From a virus, in the IMG/VR virus record IMGVR_UViG_3300042503_001500, positions 1 to 25,781 of that record: a stretch of 25,781 nucleotides of DNA. One strand, given 5' to 3'. Within the stretch, counting starts at the first letter, position 1. Each line of letters starts with the position of its first letter. Position numbers and translations under genes: made by a program. Of the stretch, positions 17,916 through 25,781 are shown piece after piece. The notes under the pieces are model-generated. The model was not told the origin of the DNA. It searched no databases and was given only the letters and a program-made list of their open reading frames with translations.

Positions 17916-18302
17916 TTACTGTTCTGGGGAAATGCCTCTATTGGATGCAAATGTAGAGATTTTTTCAAATCCAGAAGCAGATGAATTGATAGTTTTAATC
18001 ATTTTAACTCTATTACTAGCATTTAGATTTCGATACAAGTCAACTAATTTGTTTGCACCATCAGGAGAAATCTGAGCTTTCTCTCCATTGTCAAACATAA
18101 CGACTCCTTGTTGTCCGGCTAGAGCTATTTGCTTTAGTTGGTCAATTACTTTACCACCACTTTCAAATAGTCTTTGTTCATTCACTTTTTTTCTTTTCTT
18201 TCTTTTTGATGCAGGAATTCCAGGTGGTTCCACACTTGGAGGAATGGATACTGCAGATCCATTTCCAACACAATTAGCAGCAACTTCTTCGTTATAGTTC
18301 AT
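17916..18302 (-). CDS. Small phage protein with NCVG motif (128 aa)
   Basis: Starts MNYNEEVAANCVGNGSAVSI, a short motif (NCVGxG...PPxxPPG) that I recall at the N-termini of other cyanophage proteins, followed by a basic patch (ASKRKKRKKVNEQ) and a helical domain (KVIDQLKQIALAGQQGVVMF, GANKLVDLYRNLNASNRVKM). No signal, membrane span or catalytic motif. Overlaps the upstream gene by 4 nt (ATGA). Unknown function; may be a minor virion or assembly factor. Confidence 0.75.
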   Translation of the reverse strand: MNYNEEVAANCVGNGSAVSIPPSVEPPGIPASKRKKRKKVNEQRLFESGGKVIDQLKQIALAGQQGVVMFDNGEKAQISPDGANKLVDLYRNLNASNRVKMIKTINSSASGFEKISTFASNRGISPEQ

Positions 18303-18661
18303 ATTTTACTAAGCTCTTCTAAACAATAACTATCAGGTATTACGTGTGAAATTGAATTTGGCTCTAGCCTATCCAAAAATATTACAAAGGACTTCAAGTA
18401 TTTCCAGTATTCCGGTTCAATTTTAAAAAATAAAATTGGAGTTGCTGCATCACCAAAAATATTATATACAACTATAATATGATTTAATAAAAGATGAGTT
18501 TTGAGAATCCCTGTTTTATCATAACGTTTCAGTAATCTTTTGATATACTTAAATCGTTTTAGGTCTTCAAAAAAATCATCTTTTGTTATTGCATTTGGGT
18601 TGTCATAATGTTTAATTGCAAATAACAAAAAGTTGTCTTCATTCAATTCATTAAATCTCAT
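18299..18661 (-). CDS. Conserved phage hypothetical protein (120 aa)
   Basis: Helical protein starting MRFNELNEDNFLLFAIKHYD with DDFFEDLKRFKYIKRLLKRY and LLLNHIIVVYNIFGDAATPI. I recall a widespread family of the same size and start in T4-like cyanophages (probably DUF7207; not checked), without known function. Located 6 nt after the Ig-like protein gene and coupled by ATGA overlap to the next. Confidence 0.8.
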   Translation of the reverse strand: MRFNELNEDNFLLFAIKHYDNPNAITKDDFFEDLKRFKYIKRLLKRYDKTGILKTHLLLNHIIVVYNIFGDAATPILFFKIEPEYWKYLKSFVIFLDRLEPNSISHVIPDSYCLEELSKI

Positions 18662-18667
18662 ATGCTA

Positions 18668-19276
18668 TCAGGTACCAAATGTTAGTGTTGCAGTTCTGGA
18701 AATAACTTCTTCAGTACCACCAGCAGATGTGACCTTCACTCTATACTTGTAACCAGTAACTGCTGAAGTAGCACCAGTTAGAGTTAGAGTATGAGTTGTA
18801 GAGCCAGTGTAGATTCCAGTGTTGGTAAGATTTGTCCAACGAGTTCCGGTTGTGGTTTGAACCTGCCACTGATAAACAAGAGTTCCTGGAGTTCCAGTTG
18901 TAGTGGTCTGACCGTTAACTGTAAATGTTGCTCCACCGGATGATGTAGTAGCATTCTGTGGATATGCAACGTTGATTGTTACTGCTGATGCAACGTCTGC
19001 AGCAATTGTGTCATCAGTCTGAGTTTCGTTTGCATTGGTATCTGGATTGCCAAGTGCAACTAGCTTCTCTGCTTTGTGACGAGTATTTCCTGCAGCATCA
19101 GTATAAGTGAAGTAGGACCACCAACCAGGACCATCAATACCACGGGTACGGTTCTCGTTTAGCCTTGCCTCAGTTTCATCAACGAAAACAATTGTTTTTG
19201 CTTGTGCTGAAGCAGCAATAGTTCTTTCAACTTTAGTCTTATTTGCGTTAGAATCAGTTCTTCCGTATAGAGACAT
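18668..19276 (-). CDS. Virion protein with Ig-like C-terminal domain (202 aa)
   Basis: N-terminal part MSLYGRTDSNANKTKVERTI and GIDGPGWWSYFTYTDAAGNT is typical of cyanophage structural proteins. Residues 95-202 are Thr/Ser-rich beta sequence with the Ig-fold pattern (LVYQWQVQTTTGTRWTNLTN, HTLTLTGATSAVTGYKYRVK), like displayed Ig domains on phage heads and tails (Hoc-type). An exact late promoter lies 32 nt upstream, right after a terminator. Probably decorates the virion and binds carbohydrates or host surfaces; the role is inferred. Confidence 0.85.
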   Translation of the reverse strand: MSLYGRTDSNANKTKVERTIAASAQAKTIVFVDETEARLNENRTRGIDGPGWWSYFTYTDAAGNTRHKAEKLVALGNPDTNANETQTDDTIAADVASAVTINVAYPQNATTSSGGATFTVNGQTTTTGTPGTLVYQWQVQTTTGTRWTNLTNTGIYTGSTTHTLTLTGATSAVTGYKYRVKVTSAGGTEEVISRTATLTFGT

Positions 19277-19307
19277 TTAAACCCCTCTTGAATTTTTATT
19301 CTATTAA

Positions 19308-19337
19308 TATTTATAAAAAATGGGGAGTTACCTCCCC
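19308..19337 (-). terminator. Terminator (19315-19337) running into a late promoter (19308-19315)
   Basis: Stem GGGGAG/CTCCCC with a GTAA (GNRA) tetraloop, then ATTTTTT; the T-run merges with the exact late box TATAAATA. It ends the upstream small-gene transcript and starts the late transcript of the Ig-like protein. Confidence 0.85.
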
Positions 19338-19480
19338 AGCATACGTTTTATAGTGTTTTTAGTAAAATCTATTATATTATTCTCTTTGAATCGTTTTGTC
19401 TTGCCAAGATATTCAGAAAAACTGAGGAGTAAAATTAAAGTTAACTCAACCCCCCAGTTCAACAGCAAACATTCAATCAC
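19328..19480 (-). CDS. Small membrane or secreted peptide, GTG start (50 aa)
   Basis: GTG overlaps the previous stop codon as GTGA. Product starts MIECLLLNWGVELTLILLLS (hydrophobic, membrane or signal-like) and continues with a basic tail (EYLGKTKRFKENNIIDFTKN, TIKRMLGR). The TAA stop lies in the loop of the terminator hairpin. Amphipathic hydrophobic-plus-basic makeup and coupling support it; non-ATG start and small size are against. Confidence 0.5.
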   Translation of the reverse strand: MIECLLLNWGVELTLILLLSFSEYLGKTKRFKENNIIDFTKNTIKRMLGR

Positions 19481-19650
19481 TTACAATTCTTTAGAAGTGC
19501 AGTTCGTACAGTTGCTGCGATTACATTATCAATATCATTATCAGTGGTGTTCACATAACGATCAAGTAGTTCAACTACAAGACGCTTAGTATGACAAGAA
19601 TTCATTGCTGCAAGTAGTAGTGGTTTTACTACTTCTACTAATACTCCCAT
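19477..19650 (-). CDS. Small helical phage protein (57 aa)
   Basis: Starts MGVLVEVVKPLLLAAMNSCH with GGAGA 8 nt upstream; the in-frame extension to 19674 lies over the late promoter and is rejected. Continues TKRLVVELLDRYVNTTDNDI. Helical, slightly hydrophobic N-terminus. AATAAATA 28 nt upstream marks it as late. Function unknown. Confidence 0.7.
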   Translation of the reverse strand: MGVLVEVVKPLLLAAMNSCHTKRLVVELLDRYVNTTDNDIDNVIAATVRTALLKNCK

Positions 19651-19677
19651 GATTTTTCTCCGAAAAGGATTCACTTC

Positions 19678-19685
19678 TATTTATT
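19678..19685 (-). promoter_or_regulatory. Late promoter (AATAAATA) for the 57-aa gene
   Basis: Fits NATAAATA, 28 nt before the ATG at 19650 and directly after the stop codon of the 882-aa gene. Confidence 0.6.
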
Positions 19686-22334
19686 TTAGTCGAATCTTGA
19701 AGACATCATATCTTTTGCTCTTTGAGCAGCAGCACGACGTGCAGCTACTTTTTGTGCTGGAGACTTAGGACCGCCATACTCACCAGCTGCAGGTGGCTTT
19801 TTACCAGGAGTTTTCTTTTGTCCTCTTGGTTGAACACCCGCTCTTGAAGCTCCCATTGATTTGGAAACTAGTTTAAATGCAGCACTTGGTTCAGGTGGTC
19901 TCGGAGTTCCCTTGTCTTCTCTTCTTCTTTCATCAATTACTTCAACTTCTTCATTATATTTTTTCCATGCGGTTGCATATGCAATGCCTTTTTCTTTTTT
20001 AGTCAGACCACCTTTAGAATAACCCTTTTTAATATGCTTCACCATTCTTTCATATTTTTTGCCTGGAGGTGCCTTCTCATCAATGCTTTCAACTTCTTCA
20101 CGCCTCATATCAACCTGAGGATTAATGATTACACCATCCTTTCTTTTACCTTTCACATCTGGAGTGTTATCTGTTCTGTTAGTTTGAGTTAGACTAACAA
20201 ATTTTCCAGTTGCATCATCATCACTAGACTTTTTTTCGGTTAACTGCCTCCAGTCTGCAAAAGTAAATCTTTCGATGTCAAATGAATTTTGCAATTTTTC
20301 TTCAATGATTTCACGAGCTGATGGACCAGACTCTTCTACCATTAGCATTGCTTGCTCAATGAAATAATCAAAATGCTCTTGATCGAGTGATTCAAAGATT
20401 TCTTGAACCTCATCATAGTTAAATGCAATTTCAGATTCGATGAAATAGTGAGTTAGAAGTTCTTTCTCTTCCTTTCTCATCTTTTTAACAAAAGTTCCAA
20501 CTGCTCTACCTGCGGTTGCAGCAGCAGACTTGCCAGCTTTTCTAGCCTTTACTGCTTCTCCTGCAGCCGCTCCAGCAGCACCCGCAGCCTTGACTGCAGT
20601 TCTACCTGCACTTTGAGCTGCTCTACCAGCTGCAACAGTTGCCTTTCTTCTTGCTTTAGTTGCAGCTGCGGATTGTTCTGCTTCTTTACCTTTTGCCCTA
20701 ACAGCGTCATAAGTTGCTTTAACTTCTGCAGCACGTCTTGCTCCTACTTGTCTTGCTGTGTTTACTGATTGTCTAACAGATGCAATATCCTTTTCTGCTC
20801 TAGCTTTAAGGGCACCTAGGATACCACCTTTTGCTTTTTCTTTAGTTTGTGTTGGGGTTGATTTAGTTGCTGGCTGAGATTTCTTAGCATTGGCAACTTT
20901 AGACTGACTCTTGAGAGCAGCAGCCATTCCAGATGATTTTGATGATTCGGCATCTCTTGCAGCTTTTCTTGATTTATGCTCAGCAGAAGCACGGATTGCT
21001 GCAGATTTAGCACCACCTTTTAGTGAGCCAATTGACTTGCCAGACTTGGACATTCCAGAGCCACGTACTTTAGTACCACCAGCTCCACGTCTCCATTCAA
21101 CAAGAAACTCTTCAGATGAAATCTCATCAACAAAATCACAGAAATCATCAATACCCATATCTTCGATTAGAAGATCAATACCATACTCATTGAGTCCCTC
21201 ATTCATAAAATATGTTGTTGCAATTTCTGCAACATCTTCCATTTTCACACACTTATCTTTACCGTTTTCGGTACCAGCATACTTATAACCTTTCCAGCAA
21301 GCTTTTCCATCAGCACCTTGCTCTTTGCCTTCTTTGTTCTTTGCTTCAACAGCATACTCTTCAGGGGTGTAATGTACGCTGTGACGATATCCACCAATTT
21401 CTTGATCTAATCTATCTGCTCTAGATTTAGCTCTTTTTTTATTTTTATATGGTTTGCCAATTTTAACTGGCTCTCCATCACTTGGACCATGTTTTGCTGG
21501 GCCATAAATTTGATATGGCATTTCATTCAATTCATACTCTTCATTTCTAGGATCTCTGGTGCCTCTGAGTGGCTCTAAACCAGAACGACGGCGTGCTTTG
21601 TTTCCCGCCCCCTGATCACCATACCCAGCATATCTTGGGCCTTTACCGCCAGTGGATTTCTTCTCATACCCAGGTGTTCCAGGACCATCACCACGAACTG
21701 CAATATTATGAGCATTTGCTCTATCTCTTGTAGTTACTCCATATGTCTGATACTGCTTACCCGCCAGTTTTCTTTGACGGGGACCGGGACGCATTGCCTC
21801 ATATACAGTTTCATCTTCTTGAAGTTGTCTATTTCTCCAAAGCTCAGCAACATAATCTACTGCTTCCTTTCTGGTCTTTCTAACATCATCACCTGGCTCG
21901 TATGGAGTATCATCACCATCAGAATTCCACCAAGGATTCTTACCCTTAAACTTACGACCTTTTAGTTTAGGTCTTTTTTTCTCTTGAACTAATTCAGTTT
22001 CTTCCTTGCGAACTCCACTCTTAGCATTTAATTTTGCTTGGATTCTTTGCTTCATTTCTGGCATTGAAGCCACATTATAAAGAGCTAGGGTCGGAGCACT
22101 AAATGTTTTTCCATTGGTGTATACATTAACACCCATGTAATCTCTAACTTTCTTGTCTTCTAGAAGAGTTAGAGCATACTCAAGAGTTTGATCAATTAAA
22201 TTTTCTCTTAGATAATCTTCTTGAGAGTTCACATCACCCGGAAAGTATGCAGAAGCAGACTCAACCATCTTTGTTGCTTTGTACATCATGTCCGGTGTAA
22301 GAGACATGAATTGAGATACAATAGATAAATCCAT
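19686..22334 (-). CDS. Large late virion-type protein with histone-H1-like region (882 aa)
   Basis: Mosaic protein. Residues 1-110: helical domain (MDLSIVSQFMSLTPDMMYKA). 110-330: hydrophilic and basic. 331-365: AKNKEGKEQGADGKACWKGY...KCVKM, a motif I recall from other cyanophage proteins. 366-412: acidic helices. 415-622: Ala/Lys/Arg-rich repetitive region (KARRKATVAAGRAAQSAGRT) like histone H1. 623-690: acidic (ELLTHYFIESEIAFNYDEVQ). About 745-795: KKYERMVKHIKKGYSKGGLT and KKEKGIAYATAWKKY, another recurrent cyanophage motif. Basic C-terminus. Two late boxes lie just upstream. Probably a head-interior or scaffold-like protein; it shares its acidic-basic-acidic plan with the gene at 11826. 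Confidence 0.82.
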   Translation of the reverse strand: MDLSIVSQFMSLTPDMMYKATKMVESASAYFPGDVNSQEDYLRENLIDQTLEYALTLLEDKKVRDYMGVNVYTNGKTFSAPTLALYNVASMPEMKQRIQAKLNAKSGVRKEETELVQEKKRPKLKGRKFKGKNPWWNSDGDDTPYEPGDDVRKTRKEAVDYVAELWRNRQLQEDETVYEAMRPGPRQRKLAGKQYQTYGVTTRDRANAHNIAVRGDGPGTPGYEKKSTGGKGPRYAGYGDQGAGNKARRRSGLEPLRGTRDPRNEEYELNEMPYQIYGPAKHGPSDGEPVKIGKPYKNKKRAKSRADRLDQEIGGYRHSVHYTPEEYAVEAKNKEGKEQGADGKACWKGYKYAGTENGKDKCVKMEDVAEIATTYFMNEGLNEYGIDLLIEDMGIDDFCDFVDEISSEEFLVEWRRGAGGTKVRGSGMSKSGKSIGSLKGGAKSAAIRASAEHKSRKAARDAESSKSSGMAAALKSQSKVANAKKSQPATKSTPTQTKEKAKGGILGALKARAEKDIASVRQSVNTARQVGARRAAEVKATYDAVRAKGKEAEQSAAATKARRKATVAAGRAAQSAGRTAVKAAGAAGAAAGEAVKARKAGKSAAATAGRAVGTFVKKMRKEEKELLTHYFIESEIAFNYDEVQEIFESLDQEHFDYFIEQAMLMVEESGPSAREIIEEKLQNSFDIERFTFADWRQLTEKKSSDDDATGKFVSLTQTNRTDNTPDVKGKRKDGVIINPQVDMRREEVESIDEKAPPGKKYERMVKHIKKGYSKGGLTKKEKGIAYATAWKKYNEEVEVIDERRREDKGTPRPPEPSAAFKLVSKSMGASRAGVQPRGQKKTPGKKPPAAGEYGGPKSPAQKVAARRAAAQRAKDMMSSRFD

Positions 22335-22356
22335 ATTCTTTCTTTGAAATGAGTTC

Positions 22357-22374
22357 TATTTATTATTATTTATC
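22357..22374 (-). promoter_or_regulatory. Tandem late boxes for the 882-aa gene
   Basis: AATAAATA (22357-22364) and GATAAATA (22367-22374) in tandem, 23 and 33 nt before the ATG at 22334; the second overlaps the stop region of the upstream gene. Confidence 0.65.
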
Positions 22375-23547
22375 TTTTCGTCTACCTTTAGTAAATGACT
22401 TAACTGGTTCGGTAGGATGCATTCGTTGCAGATATTCACGATAATCATCCGTACCAATTTCCAATGGTCCTGGGTGATAACTTAAATCTTTGACCCAGGT
22501 TCTATGAATTTTCTTTTGTTCGTCCACAAAGATAACATAATTAGAACCTCTGGTAACAATTTTTCCAGAGATACCAGTAATAGAATCAATTACTGTTTCA
22601 CCTAAGTTGTAAATATTTCCTTGATAATATTGCTCTCGGAGATTTTCAATATCTAATGATGGAGATATTTTCCATAAATCTTCTTTGAGACTCATAGACT
22701 TACGAACTTGTGAATAGATTGCACGGCACTCTTTTTTGCTAACATTGCCAGGAAGTCCTTGTTTGAAGGTTTCGTAATCATTTTCAAGTGCTGCTTTACG
22801 CATCATTGAGCTAGTAATTCCTTCAGTTTTGTCCGTATCTGGATCAGACATTCCAGCACCAACTACTTCTACTCCATAAAAGTCATACACAGTTCCATTG
22901 TATTTCTGTGCAATTTTTTCATACTTTTGAACATTCTCATCTCCACACATAATTACTACATGATGGTAACCCTCATCGTGCAATGATGTCAAAATATCAT
23001 AAATGTTATCTCCATTTTCTGGATCATTTACAATACTTTCAGCATGATCCGGGAATATATGTTGGAGAATGTTATACTTTGATTTGAAATCTAATGGATT
23101 CTGCTTACTATCAGAAGTCCTACTTGGATAAATTCTATATTCAGCTTCCAGCTCTTCTGCTTGTTCTTGAACTGCATTTATAAGATTTTCATGCCCAAGT
23201 GAAGGAGGATTAAATCTGCCAAAAGTAATAACCACTGCAGGACCATCTCCAGGTTGAATTTCTTCTGGAGGTTGATCTGCAGTGGTTTGATTTGTGGCAG
23301 GCGGCTGAGGAACATTCTGAACATCAGCTTGTGAAGATGGACCCATAAGTGGGACACCATCTTTTAATTTTTTCTTATCTGACTTAGATATAGAAACTAA
23401 TTTTTGTCCGCCACCTTCACTTTTAGCGACAATTTCTCCTTTGGCATTTGAGTAATAGCCTTTACCCAGATGGGTAAGACCTTTTTTCTCTGCCTCTTTG
23501 CCCGCAGGAGTTCTGGCTTCTGTTATAAATTGTCTAAAAGTTTTCAT
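22366..23547 (-). CDS. Nucleotidyltransferase with capsid-targeting-like N-terminus (393 aa)
   Basis: The ATG at 23547 is chosen over a TTG 9 nt upstream. Residues 105-265 form a HIGH-type nucleotidyltransferase (NMN adenylyl-/cytidylyltransferase superfamily): G110-RFNPPSLG-H119 for the nucleotide, a VVIMCGDENVQKYE strand, and I244-TSSMMR-250, the ISSTxxR-like motif. Phage relatives are often called cytidylyltransferases. The N-terminus MKTFRQFITEARTPAGKE closely resembles the T4 capsid-targeting sequence of internal proteins (MKTYQEFIAEA), including an I-x-E|A protease-type site. Residues 20-100 are a hydrophilic linker. A C-terminal small beta domain (YNLGETVIDSITGISGKIVT) looks KOW/SH3-like. 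It may be packaged in the head and injected. The substrate is unknown. Confidence 0.85.
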   Translation of the reverse strand: MKTFRQFITEARTPAGKEAEKKGLTHLGKGYYSNAKGEIVAKSEGGGQKLVSISKSDKKKLKDGVPLMGPSSQADVQNVPQPPATNQTTADQPPEEIQPGDGPAVVITFGRFNPPSLGHENLINAVQEQAEELEAEYRIYPSRTSDSKQNPLDFKSKYNILQHIFPDHAESIVNDPENGDNIYDILTSLHDEGYHHVVIMCGDENVQKYEKIAQKYNGTVYDFYGVEVVGAGMSDPDTDKTEGITSSMMRKAALENDYETFKQGLPGNVSKKECRAIYSQVRKSMSLKEDLWKISPSLDIENLREQYYQGNIYNLGETVIDSITGISGKIVTRGSNYVIFVDEQKKIHRTWVKDLSYHPGPLEIGTDDYREYLQRMHPTEPVKSFTKGRRKDK

Positions 23548-23582
23548 CAAAAACAAAAGTTCTACATCTATTATTTAGGTAA

Positions 23583-24044
23583 CTACATAGGTTTGATAAG
23601 CGTTTTTGCCCTCAATATGTTAGTAGCTACTACAATTGAATTGTAAACATTAGTAGAATTGTCTTGTAAAAATTTTAGAATTGGATCTTTGTTTTGATTG
23701 TAATGCAGTTTACTTTTCTTTCTCTTCATCAAATAAAAATTTATTAATGAAGAAACTAGTTCTTTTTGATTAGCTAAATTTTGTTTTGTCTTGGGATAAA
23801 ATCTTACATAATCTACTAGCAAAGTGTAAACAAAAAAATCATGATTTTTTGCAATAACATCTAGGAAGTCTGAGCACAATGGCAAGAATCTTTTTGTAGC
23901 ATTGATATAATTATCAAATCTAGGTTTGTCTGCTGGTTGAACAAATATAGACATTGAATCCAGTAAAGCTAAGCATTCGTTCACACCTTTACTACCATTT
24001 GCAAACAGACTAGAATGTATAGTGCTCAGACTTACTCCACTCAT
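23583..24044 (-). CDS. Phage hypothetical protein (153 aa)
   Basis: Helical protein: MSGVSLSTIHSSLFANGSKG, LALLDSMSIFVQPADKPRFD, FLPLCSDFLDVIAKNHDFFV and a basic C-terminus (FYLMKRKKSKLHYNQNKDPI). The ATG overlaps the mazG stop by 1 nt (TGATG). No signal or membrane segment and no recognised family. Being coupled to mazG and the helicase, it is probably an early or middle gene. Confidence 0.75.
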   Translation of the reverse strand: MSGVSLSTIHSSLFANGSKGVNECLALLDSMSIFVQPADKPRFDNYINATKRFLPLCSDFLDVIAKNHDFFVYTLLVDYVRFYPKTKQNLANQKELVSSLINFYLMKRKKSKLHYNQNKDPILKFLQDNSTNVYNSIVVATNILRAKTLIKPM

Positions 24045-24484
24045 CAGATGTCTCCTTCTTTGCGATTTTCAGAATGGAATACACGGAACACACCTTCTGG
24101 ATACCGTGCAGTTAACTTTTCTACGTTGGTCTCAAGAACCTCTTCGATACTAGTACCAAGAGCAATACAGCCTTGTGCAATATACCACATTACGTCTCCC
24201 ATTTCTTTAATCATATGAATACGAGACTGTTCATTGTATGGTTTGCCTTGGAAAGCAATCTTTTTAACTACTTCTGCGAATTCTCCGCCCTCTGCAGTCA
24301 ATCCAATCGCAGCAGTTAAAAGTCGGTTCAAGTCAACACCAACAGCGTTTACGTTGTCTTCAGGCATCTTGCGTTCAAGTTCATTAACCCGAGCAACGAA
24401 CTCTTCTGGGTTGCTAGATGCAATACTAGTAGTATCACCTACAAACTCTTGATATGCGTCTAGGCTAATTAGTTTCTTTGTCAT
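24044..24484 (-). CDS. mazG: MazG-type nucleotide pyrophosphohydrolase
   Basis: Hydrolyses NTPs or dNTPs to monophosphates; in cyanophages MazG was first proposed to lower ppGpp, later work pointing instead to dGTP/dCTP as preferred substrates. The metal-binding ExxE...ExxD signature is present: E65-G-G-E68 (TAEGGEFAEVVKK) and E94-M-G-D97 (IKEMGDVMWYIAQ). 146 aa is the usual single-domain phage size. It overlaps the helicase stop by 4 nt, linking nucleotide supply with replication. Confidence 0.93.
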   Translation of the reverse strand: MTKKLISLDAYQEFVGDTTSIASSNPEEFVARVNELERKMPEDNVNAVGVDLNRLLTAAIGLTAEGGEFAEVVKKIAFQGKPYNEQSRIHMIKEMGDVMWYIAQGCIALGTSIEEVLETNVEKLTARYPEGVFRVFHSENRKEGDI

Positions 24485-25781
24485 ACTTTGAATCCTTCAA
24501 ATGTGCGTTGTGATTTTTTAAACTTGGAATCATGCTCATCATCTTGACCTGAGTTGATCAGAGTTTTCTGAGCACTGTCCTCAACATTATACAGCTTCAT
24601 CTTGGCTCTGTCAATACCCACGACGAATCTCTTGTGGGTGGTGGGGTCATTGTAACGATTCTTGAGTTGCTTAATCATGATTTGATTAAGATTTTCAAGC
24701 TCTTCCGTACTGATGAGTGCAAACATAAAGTCTGCAGTAGCAGGAAGACCAAAACTTTCAGATGTATCAGTAAGTTCTACATCAGAGTTACCATAACCTT
24801 GACGAGTCGTTTGTGTTGCAGATACAATTGGAACATTACATTCTACAGCAAGTCCACGAAGTTCTTCTGCGATTGCTTTGACATAGGTATATGAATTTAC
24901 AAGTGAACCTTTATACCTAGATGAAGCACAGATGTTTAGATAATCAATAAAAATAATATCTGGCCGAAATCCTTTCTTCAGAGCAAGATCATTTAGAAGT
25001 GATTTAAAATGTCCTACGTGTGCAGATGCAGTCGGATATTCTTTAATGATTAATTTACCTCGTGTCTTTTCAGACAACTTAAATAACTTACTCTCATAAG
25101 TACTCTTTGGCAAATTAGTAATATCTTGAATATTGACATTCAAGAGATTTGCATCAATTCTTTCAGCAATCCTTTCCTCTGCCATTTCAAGTGTAATGTA
25201 GAGAACATTGCTCCCTTGCAGGAGGATGGAGCTAGCCATGTGGCACATGAATAAACTTTTGCCGACACCCGTACCAGCAAGAGCGATATTGAGAGTCTTG
25301 TTAGGGAGACCACCTTTGGTAATTTTGTTGAATAGATCGAGATCAAATGGGATTTTGTCTTCTTTTTTGTGGTAGAAATCATATCGAGAATCAGAGTCTG
25401 AAATATAGTCATGACCAATGTGGTCATCAAAAGAAACGGAAAGTGCGTCGGAAAGGATCGAAGGAATAGAATCTTTACTTCGTGTTTTATCCTTTCCATC
25501 TGCAATTTTAACTGAGTCAAGAAGAGCCAAATAAATGGCTCTATCCTTGCACCATTTTTCGGTAGTATCTAGTAACCATTGTTCATCAAACTTTTCTTCC
25601 TTTAATTCAGTAACTAGGTTAATTGATTTCTGGAATGCATCATCAGAGATGTCCTTACGGTTTTCAATTTCAATTTTTAAAACTGCCTTAGAGGGCACTG
25701 CATCATACTTGGTAACATAATTATGAATCTCCTGGAATACAATTTTGTCTACAAGAGATTCAAAGTATGTTTCTTTAATGA
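24481..25781 (-). CDS. 41: Replicative DNA helicase, T4 gp41 (DnaB) type; N-terminus outside window
   Basis: Hexameric 5'-3' helicase that unwinds the fork and works with the gp61 primase. The RecA-like core has Walker A (ALAGTGVGKSLFMCHMAS), LYITLEMAEERIAERIDANL, Walker B (DIIFIDYLNICASS), AIAEELRGLAVECNVPIV, ATQTTRQGYG and SFGLPATADFMFALISTEEL, all closely matching T4 gp41. The frame stays open to the window end (…YFESLVDKIVFQEIHNY) with no start codon needed inside; the initiator GTG at 25698 is not the true start. Roughly the first 20-30 residues are missing. Its stop overlaps mazG (ATGA). Confidence 0.95.
   Translation of the reverse strand, partial: IKETYFESLVDKIVFQEIHNYVTKYDAVPSKAVLKIEIENRKDISDDAFQKSINLVTELKEEKFDEQWLLDTTEKWCKDRAIYLALLDSVKIADGKDKTRSKDSIPSILSDALSVSFDDHIGHDYISDSDSRYDFYHKKEDKIPFDLDLFNKITKGGLPNKTLNIALAGTGVGKSLFMCHMASSILLQGSNVLYITLEMAEERIAERIDANLLNVNIQDITNLPKSTYESKLFKLSEKTRGKLIIKEYPTASAHVGHFKSLLNDLALKKGFRPDIIFIDYLNICASSRYKGSLVNSYTYVKAIAEELRGLAVECNVPIVSATQTTRQGYGNSDVELTDTSESFGLPATADFMFALISTEELENLNQIMIKQLKNRYNDPTTHKRFVVGIDRAKMKLYNVEDSAQKTLINSGQDDEHDSKFKKSQRTFEGFKV

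Noticed and set aside
20911-21424. Long plus-strand ORFs opposite the 882-aa gene
   Set aside because: Antisense shadows of a low-complexity Ala/Lys-rich coding region; Ser/Leu-rich nonsense composition.
1-25781. CRISPR arrays, insertion sequences, integrase or attachment sites
   Set aside because: No regularly spaced repeats, transposase or integrase motifs were seen; tRNA-adjacent palindromes lack a matching second copy that would suggest attachment sites.

Overview
The window is a piece of a T4-like cyanophage (a cyanomyovirus, most likely of marine Synechococcus). Three lines of evidence support this. T4-type replication and nucleotide genes (gp41 helicase, gp61 primase, nrdA, nrdB, mazG) sit beside photosynthesis genes (psbA, two hli, a ferredoxin) and a phage tRNA cluster. 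Genes are packed tightly on one strand with many 1-16 nt overlaps. T4-type late promoters of the form NATAAATA precede many of the genes. Almost everything is read from the minus strand; only a small group of short genes (about 998-1744) is on the plus strand. No integrase, transposase or CRISPR array was seen.

Layout in coordinate order. 1-867: psbA, cut by the window edge. 974-1744: plus-strand small membrane-protein genes, including a holin-like candidate, converging on a GH24 lysozyme (1712-2344) across a hairpin terminator. 2345-3343: an early operon of a ribbon-helix-helix protein, hli, a 28-residue membrane peptide, ferredoxin and a second hli, between a near-consensus sigma70 promoter and a strong terminator. 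3362-4243: an SLH-domain outer-membrane protein under a late promoter, downstream of a tRNA-like gene. 4544-6883: small conserved phage genes and a glycosyltransferase. 6888-10466: nine tRNA genes (Thr, Asn, Gly, Ala, Pro, Ile, Leu, Arg, Tyr) mixed with small genes, an RlpA-like protein and several hundred bases of highly structured non-coding sequence. 10544-11564: a C39-like peptidase and a PD-(D/E)XK nuclease. 11826-12980 and 19686-22334: two large late proteins with histone-H1-like basic centres. 13036-17489: nrdB, nrdA and primase. 17486-19650: small phage and structural genes. 22366-23547: a nucleotidyltransferase with an N-terminus like a T4 capsid-targeting sequence. 23583-25781: a hypothetical gene, mazG and the gp41 helicase, cut at the edge.

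Regulation can largely be read from the DNA. Eleven minus-strand sites have an exact TTGACA box, ten with a spacer of exactly 17 bp and one with 16 bp before a TATAAT-like box. These look like early promoters read by host sigma70. Eleven loci carry NATAAATA late motifs, generally 15-65 nt before a start codon. psbA and the gene at 4801 have both signals overlapping. Many early promoters lie in or next to stem-loops, resembling the promoter-plus-stem-loop cassettes described for T4-type phages.

The observations most worth following are: inverted repeats starting 0-2 nt after the discriminator base of most tRNAs; multi-branched structured elements between tRNAs, including a 59-nt tRNA-like remnant; a psbA whose last visible 110 bases are GC-rich and host-like; a probable DNA-binding regulator at the head of the photosynthesis operon; and a probable capsid-packaged nucleotidyltransferase. 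Family assignments come from reading motifs and remembered homologues; no database search was run.
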